DNA of 42,497 nt from Corynebacterium sp. (GCF_022712195.1 NZ_JALAGY010000041.1:1-42497), one strand, 5' to 3'; counted from the first letter of the stretch, positions 29,767-39,362 are shown. Numbers and translations are program-made. Notes: generated by a model from the letters alone, not told the origin.

Positions 29767-31202
29767 TGACCGAATCGAACATCCCGGCGAGTCCGGACCG
29801 GCGGTACCCCACGATGCCGCTGCCGGCGAAGGACGCCTGGCCCGCACTCTTCGCACTGTGCACCGGCTTCTTCATGATCCTGCTCGACCAGACGATCGTG
29901 GCGGTGGCGACGCCGGTGTTCCAGCGCCAGCTCCACGCCGACTACAACCAGGTCATCTGGGTCACCTCGGTCTACCTGCTCACCTTCGCGGTACCGTTGT
30001 TGGTGACAGGTCGACTCGGGGACCGTTTCGGCCCACGCAACGTCTACGTCGTCGGAATGGCGGTGTTCACCGCGTCGTCGCTGTGGTGCGGACTGGCCGG
30101 CAGTGTGGAGGAGCTGATCGTCGCCCGTGGTGTCCAGGGGTTGGGGGCGGCCCTGCTGACCCCGCAGACCATGGCGGTGATCAACCGCATCTTTCCCAGG
30201 GACAGGCGGGGTTCTGCGCTGGGGGTGTGGGGAGCCACCGCCGGGCTGTCGACATTGTGCGGCCCGTTGCTCGGTGGACTGATCACCGGCACCGTCGGCT
30301 GGGAGTGGGTCTTCTTCATCAACGTGCCGATCGGTGTGGTCTCCGTCGTCGCGGTGCTCAGGTGGGTCCCGCGGTTCCCGCCGGCGGCCCGGCGCATCGA
30401 CCCGTGGTCCATCGTCCTGTCCGTGGCGGCGGTCTTCCTGCTCGTGTTCGGGCTCCAGGAGGGGGAGACCATGGACTGGGCGTGGTGGATCTGGGCGATG
30501 ATCGGGATCTCCCTCGTGCTCTTCGCCATGTTCGTCCGGCAGCAGGTGGTCGCCGAGGGCCGTGGCCGTGACCCGTTGATGCCGTTGAGCCTGTTCCGGG
30601 TGCGCAACTTCTCCCTGGGCAACGTCGGTATCGTGGCCATGGGCTTCACCGTGGCCAGTGTGCCGCTTCCCTTCACCCTGTACTACCAGCAGGTCCATGG
30701 ACTGACTCCGCTGGAGGCCGGGATCATGCTCGTGCCGCAGGCCGCGACGTCACTGGTGCTCTCACCCGTCGTGGGCCGGATGACGGACAGGTACAGTTCC
30801 CGCGGACTCGGCGCCTCCGGCTTCGCGGTGATGGCACTGTCCATCGCCGGGATGACGGCGGTCATGGCCTCCGGGGTGCACCACTACTGGACGATCGCCC
30901 CACTGGTCGGCCTGGGTGTGGGTAACGCCCTGGTGTGGGCGCCGAACTCGGCGTCGACGATGCGTGATCTGCGGATGGACCAGATGGGTGCCGGGTCCGG
31001 AGTCTACAACCAGACCCGGCAGCTCGGCTCCGTCCTCGGTGTCGCGGCCGTCGGAGCGATGATGCAGTGGAGGCTGACCGTGGACGACCCCGGAACCGCG
31101 TTCGGGGTGGCGGTCCTCGTCCCGGCCGCGATGATGGTCGTGGGTGTCACCGCGTCACTGATGTCCACCAACAACCTGCACCGGTCGCAGCCGGGGAGGT
31201 AG
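29766..31202 (+). CDS. MFS drug exporter, DHA2 (14-TM) family
   Basis: This 478-residue proton-coupled multidrug efflux pump of the EmrB/QacA type has about fourteen hydrophobic segments. Motif D1 is seen as FMILLDQTIVAVATPVFQ in the first helix. Motif A is GRLGDRFGPRN between helices 2 and 3, and the motif C-like stretch lies around GLSTLCGPLLGGLI. The start is GTG 29766 or, with six more residues, GTG 29748. There is no adjacent TetR/MarR regulator, so the compound it exports is unknown. It sits between a NUDIX gene and pfkA and probably represents a lineage-specific insertion in the gatA-pfkA order. Confidence 0.9.
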   Translation: MTESNIPASPDRRYPTMPLPAKDAWPALFALCTGFFMILLDQTIVAVATPVFQRQLHADYNQVIWVTSVYLLTFAVPLLVTGRLGDRFGPRNVYVVGMAVFTASSLWCGLAGSVEELIVARGVQGLGAALLTPQTMAVINRIFPRDRRGSALGVWGATAGLSTLCGPLLGGLITGTVGWEWVFFINVPIGVVSVVAVLRWVPRFPPAARRIDPWSIVLSVAAVFLLVFGLQEGETMDWAWWIWAMIGISLVLFAMFVRQQVVAEGRGRDPLMPLSLFRVRNFSLGNVGIVAMGFTVASVPLPFTLYYQQVHGLTPLEAGIMLVPQAATSLVLSPVVGRMTDRYSSRGLGASGFAVMALSIAGMTAVMASGVHHYWTIAPLVGLGVGNALVWAPNSASTMRDLRMDQMGAGSGVYNQTRQLGSVLGVAAVGAMMQWRLTVDDPGTAFGVAVLVPAAMMVVGVTASLMSTNNLHRSQPGR

Positions 31203-31207
31203 CTGAC

Positions 31208-31221
31208 TAGGATCGTGGCCA
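31208..31221 (+). promoter_or_regulatory. Leaderless -10 box of pfkA
   Basis: TAGGAT (31208-31213) ends 7 bases before ATG 31221, with no ribosome-binding site between. Confidence 0.55.
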
Positions 31222-32249
31222 TGCGTATCGCAACCTTGACCAGTGGAGGGGACTGCCCCGGACTCAACGCCGTCATCCGGGGTGTCGTCCGTACGGCGGC
31301 AGGCCGTGGAGCGACCGTCGTCGGCTACGAGGACGGTTGGCAGGGGCTGGTGGAGGACCGCAGGGTCCAGCTGTACGACGACGAGGACATCGACCGTATC
31401 CTTATCCGCGGCGGCACGATCCTGGGGACCGGACGGCTGAAGACGTCCACCTTCAAGCAGTCGGTCGACCTGGTCAAGGAGAACCTGGCGGACGCCGGCA
31501 TCGACGTGCTCATCGCCATCGGCGGGGAAGGCACGCTCAAGGGGGCGCAGTGGCTGCACCAGAACGGTGTGCCGGTCATCGGGGTGCCCAAGACCATCGA
31601 CAACGACGTCAACGCCACCGACTACACCTTCGGTTTCGACACGGCGGTGGCGGTGGCCACCGACGCCATCGACCGGCTGCACACCACCGCCGAGTCGCAC
31701 AACCGCGTGATGATCGTCCAGGTGATGGGGCGCCACGTGGGGTGGATCGCCCTGCACGCCGGCATGGCCGGCGGGGCCCACGACATCCTGATCCCCGAGG
31801 TCCCCTTCGACATCGACGAGGTGTGCAAGCGCATGTCCCGGCGGTTCGAGCTGGGGGAGAAGTACGGTATCATCGTCGTCGCCGAGGGTGCGGTGCCCAA
31901 GGAGGGGACGTTCGACATCGGTGAGCGTGACATCGACCAGTTCGGACACCAGAAGTTCGACGACATCGGGGCGAAGATCGCCCGCGAGATCGAGAACAGG
32001 CTGGACACCGACGTACGGTCCACCGTGCTCGGACACATCCAACGTGGCGGCACACCCACCGCCTTCGACCGGGTGCTGGCGACCCGGTACGCCGTGCACG
32101 CCACCAAGGCGGCGCTGCGGGGGGAGACGGGTCAGGTCGTGGCCCTGCACGGGGAGCGGATCGAACTGGTGTCCTTCGACGACGCCGTCGGTCACCTCAA
32201 GGTCGTGCCGCAGCAGCGCATCGACTCTGTCGGTGCGCTGATCGGCTGA
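31221..32249 (+). CDS. pfkA: 6-phosphofructokinase
   Basis: PfkA phosphorylates fructose 6-phosphate in glycolysis. The 342-residue protein starts [20 protein letters not shown]. It has GGEGT (residues 101-105) in the phosphoryl-donor site, the catalytic Asp127 in PKTIDND, and MGRHVGWIA for substrate binding. Gly104 is the ATP-type residue, whereas Lys124 (PKTIDND) is the residue associated with PPi-dependent enzymes. This mixed signature is usual in actinobacterial group III PfkA, which includes ATP-dependent enzymes such as that of C. glutamicum. The gene lies between gatA and gatB, as Rv3010c does in M. tuberculosis. Confidence 0.95.
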   Translation: MRIATLTSGGDCPGLNAVIRGVVRTAAGRGATVVGYEDGWQGLVEDRRVQLYDDEDIDRILIRGGTILGTGRLKTSTFKQSVDLVKENLADAGIDVLIAIGGEGTLKGAQWLHQNGVPVIGVPKTIDNDVNATDYTFGFDTAVAVATDAIDRLHTTAESHNRVMIVQVMGRHVGWIALHAGMAGGAHDILIPEVPFDIDEVCKRMSRRFELGEKYGIIVVAEGAVPKEGTFDIGERDIDQFGHQKFDDIGAKIAREIENRLDTDVRSTVLGHIQRGGTPTAFDRVLATRYAVHATKAALRGETGQVVALHGERIELVSFDDAVGHLKVVPQQRIDSVGALIG

Positions 32250-32271
32250 GGTCCCGGAGGCTGTCACCGGG

Positions 32272-32745
32272 TCACCGGAGGGGCGCCCCCTCCAGGTGGC
32301 TGCCGAGGTTGGTCAGTGCCTGGTCCCACCCGTCGTGGACGTGGTCGTCGCCGGGGTGTCCGGCGATGCCGCGGAGGTGGAAGACCAGTTCCGTGTCCTG
32401 CCCGTCTGGTCCGGCATCGGTGAACGTGAGACTGACCACCGGCGCGGAGTCCACCGGTGCGTCCGGGTCGCCCCAGGTGAACACGAGTCGTTCCGTGGGC
32501 GTGATCTCCAGGTACTCGCCACCGGTGGGGTACTCCTCACCGGTGCTGTCGTTGACCATCGTGTAGGCGTACCGTCCGCCGACACGGAGGTCGACCGACA
32601 CCGAGTTCGTCGAGACCCCGAAGGGTGCGAACCACGCGGCGAGTTCCTTCTTCTCGGTCCACGCCCGCCAGACGAGTTCGCGTGGCGCCCGGAACGTGCG
32701 GGTGATCGTGAATTCCGGTGTGGTGGGTGATGCGTGGTCGTTCAT
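32272..32745 (-). CDS. SRPBCC/AHSA1-domain protein
   Basis: The 157-residue protein is of the START-like, Aha1 C-terminal (AHSA1) family: FTITRTFRAPRELVWRAWTEKKELAAWF, then GGEYLEITPTERLVFTW, ending with DGWDQALTNLGSHLEG. Such proteins have a hydrophobic ligand cavity but mostly unknown ligands. Its ATG overlaps the stop of the upstream arsR-type gene by four bases (ATGA at 32745-32742), so the two are one operon. ArsR-AHSA1 pairs are common in actinobacteria, which suggests that the regulator controls its own partner. A GC hairpin (32277-32293) lies across the 3' end. Confidence 0.88.
   Translation of the reverse strand: MNDHASPTTPEFTITRTFRAPRELVWRAWTEKKELAAWFAPFGVSTNSVSVDLRVGGRYAYTMVNDSTGEEYPTGGEYLEITPTERLVFTWGDPDAPVDSAPVVSLTFTDAGPDGQDTELVFHLRGIAGHPGDDHVHDGWDQALTNLGSHLEGAPLR
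32277..32293. terminator. Hairpin at the pfkA / AHSA1 convergent junction
   Basis: GGAGGGG (32277-32283) pairs with CCCCTCC (32287-32293) around a 3-base loop. It lies within the 3' end of the AHSA1 gene and 28 bases after pfkA, with no T-run. Confidence 0.35.
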
Positions 32746-33137
32746 TGTTCCTGCTCCTTGGTGTGGTGCGGTGGTGGGGGATCGGCGTCGCGCCGTTCCT
32801 TCATGGTGTCGAGGTGCGCGTCCAGCGCGTCGAACCTGCGGTCCCAGTACTCTCGCTGTTCCTCGATCCACCGGGCAGCCTCGTCGAGAGCCTGCTGGCG
32901 GAGCGAGATGGTCCTCCACTGGGCGTTCGCGGTCCGGGTGATCAGCCGGGCACGTTCGAGAACCCTCAGGTGCCGGGAGATCGCGGGGGCGCTCACGGGG
33001 AAAGGTGCGGCGAGGTCGCCCACACTGCTCGGTCCGGCGGTGAGCCGTTCGAGTATCTGGCGGCGGGTGGGGTCCGCGAGTGCGGCGAACACCAGGGTGA
33101 GTGGTTCGGTGTCGGTGTCGGCCGTGACATCCTCCAT
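32742..33137 (-). CDS. ArsR-family transcriptional regulator
   Basis: The 131-residue winged-helix repressor begins its domain at LVFAALADPTRRQILERLTAG. The recognition helix is in VSAPAISRHLRVLERARLI. No metal-binding cysteines are present, so it is not an arsenic- or zinc-sensor of the classical type; it belongs to the group that pairs with AHSA1 proteins. A strong promoter (TTGTGA 33197-33192, TATACT 33174-33169) and an AAGGAG ribosome-binding site eight bases before the ATG precede it. An inverted repeat overlapping the transcript start (33149-33170) is a probable autoregulatory site. Confidence 0.9.
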   Translation of the reverse strand: MEDVTADTDTEPLTLVFAALADPTRRQILERLTAGPSSVGDLAAPFPVSAPAISRHLRVLERARLITRTANAQWRTISLRQQALDEAARWIEEQREYWDRRFDALDAHLDTMKERRDADPPPPHHTKEQEQ

Positions 33138-33148
33138 ATAACCAACTC

Positions 33149-33170
33149 CTTAATTAGTGGGTCCGTTAAG
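33149..33170. promoter_or_regulatory. Candidate ArsR operator
   Basis: CTTAA (33149-33153) and TTAAG (33166-33170) form a perfect inverted repeat with a 12-base spacer, overlapping the end of the -10 box and the predicted start of the arsR transcript. Confidence 0.45.
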
Positions 33171-33197
33171 TATAGGTGGGTGTGTCACGCGTCACAA
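33169..33197 (-). promoter_or_regulatory. Promoter of the arsR-AHSA1 operon
   Basis: On the minus strand TTGTGA (33197-33192), a 17-base spacer and TATACT (33174-33169) make a near-consensus housekeeping promoter, the best -35/-10 pair in the window. Confidence 0.7.
33181..33196. promoter_or_regulatory. GlxR-like palindrome over the arsR promoter
   Basis: TGTGTCACGCGTCACA matches TGTGA-N6-TCACA with one change in the outer bases; the central TA is CG. It overlaps the -35 and spacer of the arsR promoter. Confidence 0.4.
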
Positions 33198-33351
33198 GGG
33201 CGGCGTCGGATCCTCACCCTCGGCGCAACCGGACGTCACGGCGGTTGTACTGTGATCCTCACCGTCAGAATTCACCACCGTGCCTGGACGTGACCCGCTC
33301 CCCAGGTGCGGCAGCAGACCGTCTTCCCAGACCGACTCCCCGGAAAGCCCC

Positions 33352-34410
33352 ATGTCCTCCTCGTCCCCGCAGCCCCACCGTCCCGAAACGCCCGACCACC
33401 CTGAGCGCCCTGTCCCCGACGCTCCCGTCAGCTCGGCGCAGGACCGTAGCGCCTACATCGCCTCACTCGGCTTCCCTCTGCTGGTGATCCTCGGCGGTAC
33501 CGTCGGATTCCTCGGCGGCGGGGACCTGTCGGCCGCCACCTCGGGCTGGACCAACTGGCTGCTGGGCCTGATCATGTTCGGCATGGGTCTCACACTCAGG
33601 CCCCGTGACTTCGTGCTCGTCGTCAGGCGGCCGCTGCCGGTGGTCATCGGTGTCGTCGCACAGTTCGTGATCATGCCGTTGGCCGCCCTTCTCGTGGTGT
33701 GGGTGCTGGGACTGCCCTCGGCGATCGCGGCCGGCGTGGTTCTCGTCGGGTGCGCGCCGGGCGGCACCGCGTCCAACGTCGTCTCCTACCTGGCCCGTGG
33801 GGATCTGGCCCTGTCGGTGGCGATGACCTCGGTGTCCACCCTGCTTGCGCCGCTGCTGACCCCCCTTCTTACCCTGTGGCTGGCAGGGCAGTACATGCCG
33901 CTCGACGGCGGTTCCATGGCGCTGTCGATCGTCCAGGTCGTGCTGGTCCCGGTGGTGGCGGGGCTGGTGTTCAGGTTCTTCCTGCCGACGCTGATCGAAC
34001 GGGTTCTGCCGGCGCTTCCCTGGGTCTCCGTTATCGCGATCGCCGCCGTCGTGGCGATTGTCGTCTCCGGGAACCGTGACAACCTGCTCGAGGCGGGCCT
34101 GCTCGTCCTGGTCGCCGTGATGCTCCACAACACTCTCGGACTGGCGCTCGGCTACGGTGCCGGCCTGGTGACCGGTCAGCCGGTGAGGGTGTGCCGCACC
34201 ATGGCCATCGAGGTCGGGATGCAGAACTCCGGGCTGGCGGCAGGTCTCGCCGCCCAGCACATGGAACCGATGTCGGCCCTGCCGGGGGCGATCTTCTCGG
34301 TGTGGCACAACCTCTCCGGGGCGGTCTTCGCCGCCCTGTGCCGTGCCTCGGACAGCAGAGCCGCCCGCAGAGCCGACCGCCCCAGCGACGCGGCGCAGAC
34401 CATCCACTAG
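33352..34410 (+). CDS. Bile acid:sodium symporter (BASS) family protein
   Basis: This 352-residue membrane protein of the BASS fold probably transports an organic anion with Na+. About nine or ten hydrophobic segments follow a disordered Pro/Ser-rich N-terminus (about 40 residues). Family motifs are present in LVGCAPGGTASNVVSYLARGD and EVGMQNSGLAAGLA. The ATG at 33352 is preceded by GGAAAG; the frame is open 72 bases further upstream, but those residues are low complexity. The C-terminal tail is Arg/Ala-rich. Substrate unknown: members carry bile acids, pantothenate, 2-keto acids or pyruvate. A possible -10 is TACTGT (33248-33253). Confidence 0.88.
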   Translation: MSSSSPQPHRPETPDHPERPVPDAPVSSAQDRSAYIASLGFPLLVILGGTVGFLGGGDLSAATSGWTNWLLGLIMFGMGLTLRPRDFVLVVRRPLPVVIGVVAQFVIMPLAALLVVWVLGLPSAIAAGVVLVGCAPGGTASNVVSYLARGDLALSVAMTSVSTLLAPLLTPLLTLWLAGQYMPLDGGSMALSIVQVVLVPVVAGLVFRFFLPTLIERVLPALPWVSVIAIAAVVAIVVSGNRDNLLEAGLLVLVAVMLHNTLGLALGYGAGLVTGQPVRVCRTMAIEVGMQNSGLAAGLAAQHMEPMSALPGAIFSVWHNLSGAVFAALCRASDSRAARRADRPSDAAQTIH

Positions 34411-34422
34411 ACTGATTCACCA
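34408..34422 (+). promoter_or_regulatory. Leaderless -10 box of gatB
   Basis: TAGACT (34408-34413) overlaps the stop of the preceding gene and ends 8 bases before ATG 34422, with no ribosome-binding site. Confidence 0.5.
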
Positions 34423-35939
34423 TGACTGCCGTGGTGAACGATTTCTCCGATGATGTGATGGACTACGACGAGGTGCTCGAGCGCTTCGACCCCGTGATGG
34501 GGATGGAGGTCCACGTTGAACTGGCGACGCGGACGAAGATGTTCTCCGCCTCCTCCGCGGAGTTCGGTGACGCGCCGAACACCAACGTCGACCCCTGCAG
34601 CCTCGGGCTCCCCGGGGCTCTGCCGGTGGTCAACCGGCAGGGCGTGGAATGGGCCATCAAGATCGGTCTCGCGCTGAACTGCGAGATCGCCCCGTACTCC
34701 CGCTTCGCCCGGAAGAACTACTTCTACCCGGACCAGCCGAAGAACTACCAGATCTCCCAGTACGACGAGCCGATCGCACATGACGGCTACCTGGACATCG
34801 TCCTCGACGACGGCACCCCGTGGCGGATCGAGATCGAGCGAGCCCACATGGAGGAGGACACCGGCAAACTCACCCACCTCGGTGGCGCCACCGGTCGTAT
34901 CCACGGCGCCACGGCGTCCCTGGTGGACTGCAACCGTGCCGGCATTCCCCTGATCGAGATCGTCACCAAGCCGATCGAAGGGGCGGGGGAGCGGGCCCCG
35001 GAGATCGCCCGTGCCTACGTCACCGCGTTGCGCGACCTGGTCAAGGCGCTCGGGGTCTCCGACGCCCGCATGGACCAGGGGTCCATGCGCGTCGACTCGA
35101 ACCTGTCGCTGCGGCAGGTCGGGGCCACGGAATTCGGCACCCGCACGGAGACCAAGAACATCAACTCGCTGAAGTCGGTGGAGCAGGCCGTGCGCTTCGA
35201 GATGCAGCGCCAGGCCGCCTGCATCGTCAATGACGTGGAGATCATCCAGGAGACCCGCCACTACCAGGAGGCCGACGGGACCACCTCTCGTGGCCGGGTC
35301 AAGGAGACCATGGCGGACTACCGCTACTTCAACGACCCCGACCTGCCCCCGGTGCTGGCGCCGGCGGAGTGGGTCGAGGAGATCCGCGGGACGCTGCCTG
35401 AGATGCCCTGGATCCGCCGGGCCCGTATCCAGGAGGAGTGGGGGCTCAAGGACGAGGAGATGCGTGACCTCGTCAACGCCGGAGCACTCGACCTGATCAT
35501 CGCCACCGTCGAGGCCGGGGCCACCCCGGCCGAGGCGCGCAGCTGGTGGGTCGCCTACCTGTCGCAGAAGGCGAAGGAGGAGGGCGTCGACCTCGACGGG
35601 CTGCAGATCACTCCGGGCCAGGTCGCTCGGGTCTCCGCGCTGGTGAAGGAGGGTAAGCTGACCAACAAGCTCGCCCGTAAGGCGGTCGACGGTGTCCTCG
35701 CCGGCGAAGGCGACGTAGACGAGGTCGTCGCGGCGCGCGGCCTCGAGGTCGTCCGGGACGACGGCGCCATCGAGAAGGCCGTGGACGACGCTCTCGCGGC
35801 GAACCCGGACATCGTGGAGAAGTACCGGGCCGGGAACAAGAAGGTCACCGGAGCCATCGTCGGTGAGGTCATGAAGGCCACCCGCGGAAAGGCCGATCCG
35901 GCACAGGTGAACAAGCTCATCGCCACCAAGCTGGGCTGA
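34422..35939 (+). CDS. gatB: Aspartyl/glutamyl-tRNA amidotransferase subunit B
   Basis: GatB binds and activates the misacylated tRNA and, with GatA ammonia, forms Gln-tRNA(Gln) or Asn-tRNA(Asn). The 505-residue protein has the cradle signature [20 protein letters not shown], the metal/phosphorylation region [20 protein letters not shown], and the C-terminal YqeY-like tail domain ending [38 protein letters not shown]. It is separated from gatCA by about 5.4 kb, with its own -10 box, so the three subunits are not expressed from one transcript. Confidence 0.97.
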   Translation: MTAVVNDFSDDVMDYDEVLERFDPVMGMEVHVELATRTKMFSASSAEFGDAPNTNVDPCSLGLPGALPVVNRQGVEWAIKIGLALNCEIAPYSRFARKNYFYPDQPKNYQISQYDEPIAHDGYLDIVLDDGTPWRIEIERAHMEEDTGKLTHLGGATGRIHGATASLVDCNRAGIPLIEIVTKPIEGAGERAPEIARAYVTALRDLVKALGVSDARMDQGSMRVDSNLSLRQVGATEFGTRTETKNINSLKSVEQAVRFEMQRQAACIVNDVEIIQETRHYQEADGTTSRGRVKETMADYRYFNDPDLPPVLAPAEWVEEIRGTLPEMPWIRRARIQEEWGLKDEEMRDLVNAGALDLIIATVEAGATPAEARSWWVAYLSQKAKEEGVDLDGLQITPGQVARVSALVKEGKLTNKLARKAVDGVLAGEGDVDEVVAARGLEVVRDDGAIEKAVDDALAANPDIVEKYRAGNKKVTGAIVGEVMKATRGKADPAQVNKLIATKLG

Positions 35940-35971
35940 CCTGCCCCGGTTCGGCCCGGTCCGTCCACGGT

Positions 35972-36014
35972 CCGTCCCTCGACCCGCAGTCGGGTCGAGG
36001 GACGGGCCGTTTTT
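35972..36014 (+). terminator. Intrinsic terminator of gatB
   Basis: A perfect 15-bp stem (35972-35986 with 35991-36005), loop CAGT, is followed by GCCG and a run of five T (36010-36014). It is the most convincing Rho-independent terminator in the window. Confidence 0.88.
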
Positions 36015-36147
36015 CGTCACGGGGCAGCGAATGTTAGCCCGACTGATGTTTCTTCGGGGTGAGAAACGGAAAATCAGGGCGCGAGAGCGGAGTCGGGGGT
36101 GGGGATTCCGCCATTTCGGGGGTGAATCGGGGGAGCCGCGCGGAAGA

Positions 36148-36165
36148 TCCGGACAATATTCCGGA
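36148..36165. promoter_or_regulatory. Operator-like palindrome upstream of pntA
   Basis: TCCGGACAATATTCCGGA is an 18-bp palindrome with 6-bp perfect arms, just upstream of the candidate promoter. It looks like a site for a dimeric regulator, which I cannot name. Confidence 0.5.
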
Positions 36166-36172
36166 ACTCCTG

Positions 36173-36201
36173 TTGGCGAGTCACCTACATGTGCATAATA
36201 A
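36173..36201 (+). promoter_or_regulatory. Promoter of pntAB
   Basis: TTGGCG (36173-36178) and TAATAA (36196-36201) are 17 bases apart; CATAAT (36194-36199) is an alternative -10. The transcript start near 36206 gives a 125-base leader. The remainder of the 391-bp gap (36015-36147) shows no gene. Confidence 0.5.
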
Positions 36202-36202
36202 A

Positions 36203-36247
36203 CCGGACGTAAACATACGTGTACCCAATGACAGGGTTGACGTCCGG
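36203..36247 (+). other. Inverted repeat in the pntAB leader
   Basis: CCGGACGT (36203-36210) and ACGTCCGG (36240-36247) are perfect 8-bp complements spaced 29 bases apart at the 5' end of the predicted leader. They could form an RNA hairpin or a second regulator site. Confidence 0.4.
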
Positions 36248-36330
36248 ACACGCATGGAGCCGCCCGCCACCTTACGGGAGGACTCCCCGTGGTTCCGGAG
36301 TGATCGACCACGCACCAGAGGAGCCCTCCG

Positions 36331-37863
36331 TTGCTCATAGGTATCCCCCGGGAACCGCAAACCTTGGTCTCTGCGACGCCTGACACCGTCGGCAAGCTGA
36401 TCAAGCTCGGCTACGACGTGGCCGTCCAGGCCGGCGCAGGTGACCAGGCGAACTTCCCCGACAGTCAGTTCGAGGCTGCGGGCGCCACGATCGTCGGTGA
36501 GGACGTATGGTCCTCCGACATCGTCACCACTCTCGACACCCCGTCCGCCGACCAGCGGGCCGCACTGAAGTCCGGTGCGATGCTGGTCTCCCGACTCGCA
36601 CCTGCCCGCAACGATGAGCTCGTCGCCGAACTGGCGGACAAGAACGTCACCGCGATCGCGATGGACACCGTTCCCCGGATCAGCCGTGCACAGTCCATGG
36701 ACGTGCTCAGCTCCCAGGCGAACATCGCCGGTTACCGTGCGGTCATCGAGGCGGCGAACACCTTCGGACGTCTGTTCACCGGACAGGTCACCGCGGCCGG
36801 CAAGGTCCCGCCGGCGACCGTCTACGTGATCGGCACCGGTGTCGCCGGCCTGGCGGCCATCGGCACGGCGAACTCGATGGGCGCGGTGGTCAAGGCCACC
36901 GACTTGCGCCCCGAGACCGCTGAGCAGGTCGAGTCGATGGGTGCGGAGTTCGTGGCCATCCCCACCGCCTCGGAGAAGTCCGATGACGGGTACGCCAAGG
37001 AGATGACCCAGGACCAGGCGGCCGCCGCTGCGAAGCTCTACGCCGAGCAGTCCGCCGCCGCCGACATCGTCATCACCACGGCCAACATCCCGGGCCGTAC
37101 CTCGCCGGTGCTGCTCACGGCGGCGGACGTGGCGAAGATGAAGCCCGGCTCTGTCATCGTGGACATGGCCGCCGCCAACGGCGGCAACTGCGAGCTCACT
37201 GTGCCCGGTGAGGTGACCACCACCGACAACGGTGTGAAGATCATCGGCTACACCGACCTCGCCGGCCGCCTGCCGGCACAGTCCTCGCAGCTCTACGGCC
37301 AGAACGTGGTCAACCTGCTCAAGCTGCTCACCCCGGGCAAGGACGGTCAGGCGGTGCTCGATCTCGAGGACGAGATCGTGCGTGGCATCACCGTGACCAA
37401 GGCCGTCGAGGGCGGTTCGTCCGCCGACGTCCTGTGGCCGCCGCCGCCGGTGAAGGTCTCCGCGGCGCCCGCGCCGGCACCGAAGGCCGAGGAGGCGGCT
37501 GTCGAGGAGGAGGCTCCCGCGAAGTCCTCCCTGCCGTGGAAGCTGCTCGCCGGGGTGCTGGGCATCGCCCTGGTGCTCGCCAGCCCGATGGCGGTCGCCG
37601 ACGAGTACATGGTCCTGATGCTGGCCGTCGTGGTCGGTTTCTACGTGATCACCGCGGTGACCCACAAGCTGCACACCCCGCTGATGAGTGAGACCAACGC
37701 CATCTCGGGCATCATCCTGGTCGGTGCGATACTCCAGGTCGGCTCGTCCAACATCGCCGTGGCCGTCCTGGCGTTCTTCGCCATTGTCGTCGCCTCGATC
37801 AACATCTTCGGTGGCTTCTTCGTCACCAGGCGCATGCTCACCATGTTCGAGGGAGGCAACTGA
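36331..37863 (+). CDS. pntA: NAD(P) transhydrogenase subunit alpha
   Basis: This is the NAD(H)-binding alpha subunit of the proton-translocating transhydrogenase, which drives NADPH formation with the proton gradient. The 510-residue protein contains the soluble NAD-binding domain I ([23 protein letters not shown] at the start, [20 protein letters not shown] as the Rossmann motif). The C-terminal ~110 residues hold membrane helices (from about residue 400: [20 protein letters not shown], then further helices), so it is the fused E. coli-type alpha chain. It starts with TTG 36331, with GAGGAG nine bases upstream. pntB begins two bases after the stop. Confidence 0.94.
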   Translation: MLIGIPREPQTLVSATPDTVGKLIKLGYDVAVQAGAGDQANFPDSQFEAAGATIVGEDVWSSDIVTTLDTPSADQRAALKSGAMLVSRLAPARNDELVAELADKNVTAIAMDTVPRISRAQSMDVLSSQANIAGYRAVIEAANTFGRLFTGQVTAAGKVPPATVYVIGTGVAGLAAIGTANSMGAVVKATDLRPETAEQVESMGAEFVAIPTASEKSDDGYAKEMTQDQAAAAAKLYAEQSAAADIVITTANIPGRTSPVLLTAADVAKMKPGSVIVDMAAANGGNCELTVPGEVTTTDNGVKIIGYTDLAGRLPAQSSQLYGQNVVNLLKLLTPGKDGQAVLDLEDEIVRGITVTKAVEGGSSADVLWPPPPVKVSAAPAPAPKAEEAAVEEEAPAKSSLPWKLLAGVLGIALVLASPMAVADEYMVLMLAVVVGFYVITAVTHKLHTPLMSETNAISGIILVGAILQVGSSNIAVAVLAFFAIVVASINIFGGFFVTRRMLTMFEGGN

Positions 37864-37864
37864 C

Positions 37865-39358
37865 ATGAACCAGCTGATTCTCGCAGCCGGCTCGTCCGTC
37901 AATGACGGCGTGCTGGACCCCACCGTCCTGGAGTGGACGGAGAAGGTCACCAACCTGGCCTACATCGTGGCCGCCCTGCTGTTCATCCTGGCACTTGCCG
38001 GACTGGCCAAGCAGCAGACGGCGTCCCGCGGCAACCGGTTCGGCATGGCGGGTATGACGATCGCCCTGATCGCCACCGTCGTCAAGGCCGTCGTCGCCTC
38101 GGAGAACGACCCCGAGGCCTACCGGAGCGGTTTCGTCACCCTGCTGCTCGTCGCCGTCGCGATGCTCGTCGGTGCCGCCATCGGCATCCCGCGGGCCCGC
38201 AAGGTGGAGATGACCGGCATGCCCGAGCTCATCGCCATGCTCCACAGCTTCGTGGGTCTGGCCGCCGTGCTCATCGGCGTCAACTCCTTCATCGAGAAGT
38301 CCGGCTCGGACGAGGCCGTCGCAGGCTTCAACCTCGGTGAGATCTACCTCGGCATCTTCATCGGTGCGGTGACCCTCACCGGGTCCATCGTGGCCTACCT
38401 GAAGCTCTCGGGGAAGATCAGCGGCTCTCCGCTGGTGCTGCCCGCCCGCAACCTGCTCAACATCCTGGTCATCGTCGTCTCCCTGGTCGGTATGGGCGTG
38501 TTCATCGCCGCCGGCGTCGACAACCCGGCGCTGTCCTGGACGATCCTGGGCGTGATGCTGGTGCTGTCGCTGGCGCTGGGCGTGCACCTCGTCGCCGCCA
38601 TCGGCGGTGGCGACATGCCCGTGGTCGTCTCGATGCTCAACTCCTACTCGGGCTGGGCCGCGGCCGCCGCCGGTTTCATGCTGGCGAACCCGCTGCTGAT
38701 CATCACCGGTTCGCTGGTCGGTTCGTCCGGTGCCTACCTGTCCTACGTCATGTGCAAGGCGATGAACCGTTCCTTCATCTCCGTGATCCTCGGCGGTTTC
38801 GGCTCCGAGTCCGCCGCGGCCGGGGACCAGGACTACGGCGAGCACACCGAGGTCTCCGCGGAGGAGACCGCCGAGCTGCTCAAGGGTGCCAAGTCCGTCA
38901 TGATCACCCCGGGCTACGGCATGGCCGTGGCGCAGGCGCAGTACCCGGTCGCCTCCCTGGTGGAGAAGCTGCGCGGCCAGGGCGTGGACGTCACCTTCGG
39001 CATCCACCCGGTGGCGGGCCGTCTGCCCGGCCACATGAACGTGCTCCTGGCCGAGGCCAAGGTGCCCTACGACATCGTCCTGGAACTCGACGAGGTCAAC
39101 GACGACTTCGGTGACGTGGACGTGGTGCTGGTCATCGGTGCCAACGACACCGTCAACCCGATCGCCGAGGAACCCGGTTCGCCGATCGCCGGCATGCCGG
39201 TGCTCAAGGTGTGGGAGGCAGACAAGGTCGTCGTCTTCAAGCGTTCGATGGGCTCGGGGTACGCCGGCGTGCAGAACCCGCTGTTCTTCAACGAGAACAC
39301 CGACATGCTGCTCGGCGACGCCAAGCAGTCCGTCGAGGCCATCACCGCCGCACTGTAG
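37865..39358 (+). CDS. pntB: NAD(P) transhydrogenase subunit beta
   Basis: PntB is the membrane and NADP(H)-binding partner of PntA. The 497-residue protein has about nine hydrophobic segments in the N-terminal ~300 residues and the NADP-binding domain III at the C-terminus: [23 protein letters not shown], the loop [23 protein letters not shown], and [26 protein letters not shown] 37865 is preferred since it starts just after pntA and MNQLILAAG gives a normal N-terminus; the open frame upstream is a shadow of pntA. GAGGGAGG lies immediately before it, ending inside pntA. Confidence 0.95.
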   Translation: MNQLILAAGSSVNDGVLDPTVLEWTEKVTNLAYIVAALLFILALAGLAKQQTASRGNRFGMAGMTIALIATVVKAVVASENDPEAYRSGFVTLLLVAVAMLVGAAIGIPRARKVEMTGMPELIAMLHSFVGLAAVLIGVNSFIEKSGSDEAVAGFNLGEIYLGIFIGAVTLTGSIVAYLKLSGKISGSPLVLPARNLLNILVIVVSLVGMGVFIAAGVDNPALSWTILGVMLVLSLALGVHLVAAIGGGDMPVVVSMLNSYSGWAAAAAGFMLANPLLIITGSLVGSSGAYLSYVMCKAMNRSFISVILGGFGSESAAAGDQDYGEHTEVSAEETAELLKGAKSVMITPGYGMAVAQAQYPVASLVEKLRGQGVDVTFGIHPVAGRLPGHMNVLLAEAKVPYDIVLELDEVNDDFGDVDVVLVIGANDTVNPIAEEPGSPIAGMPVLKVWEADKVVVFKRSMGSGYAGVQNPLFFNENTDMLLGDAKQSVEAITAAL

Positions 39359-39362
39359 ACCC

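Noticed and set aside
36059..36340. A 93-codon plus-strand frame upstream of pntA
   Set aside because: It overlaps the pnt promoter and leader, has no ribosome-binding site, has non-coding composition (frequent rare residue mix) and runs into pntA; likely chance.
34407..36404. A 665-codon minus-strand frame across gatB and the pnt leader
   Set aside because: It runs antisense to the certain gatB gene and across the intrinsic terminator; composition is typical of an antisense shadow.
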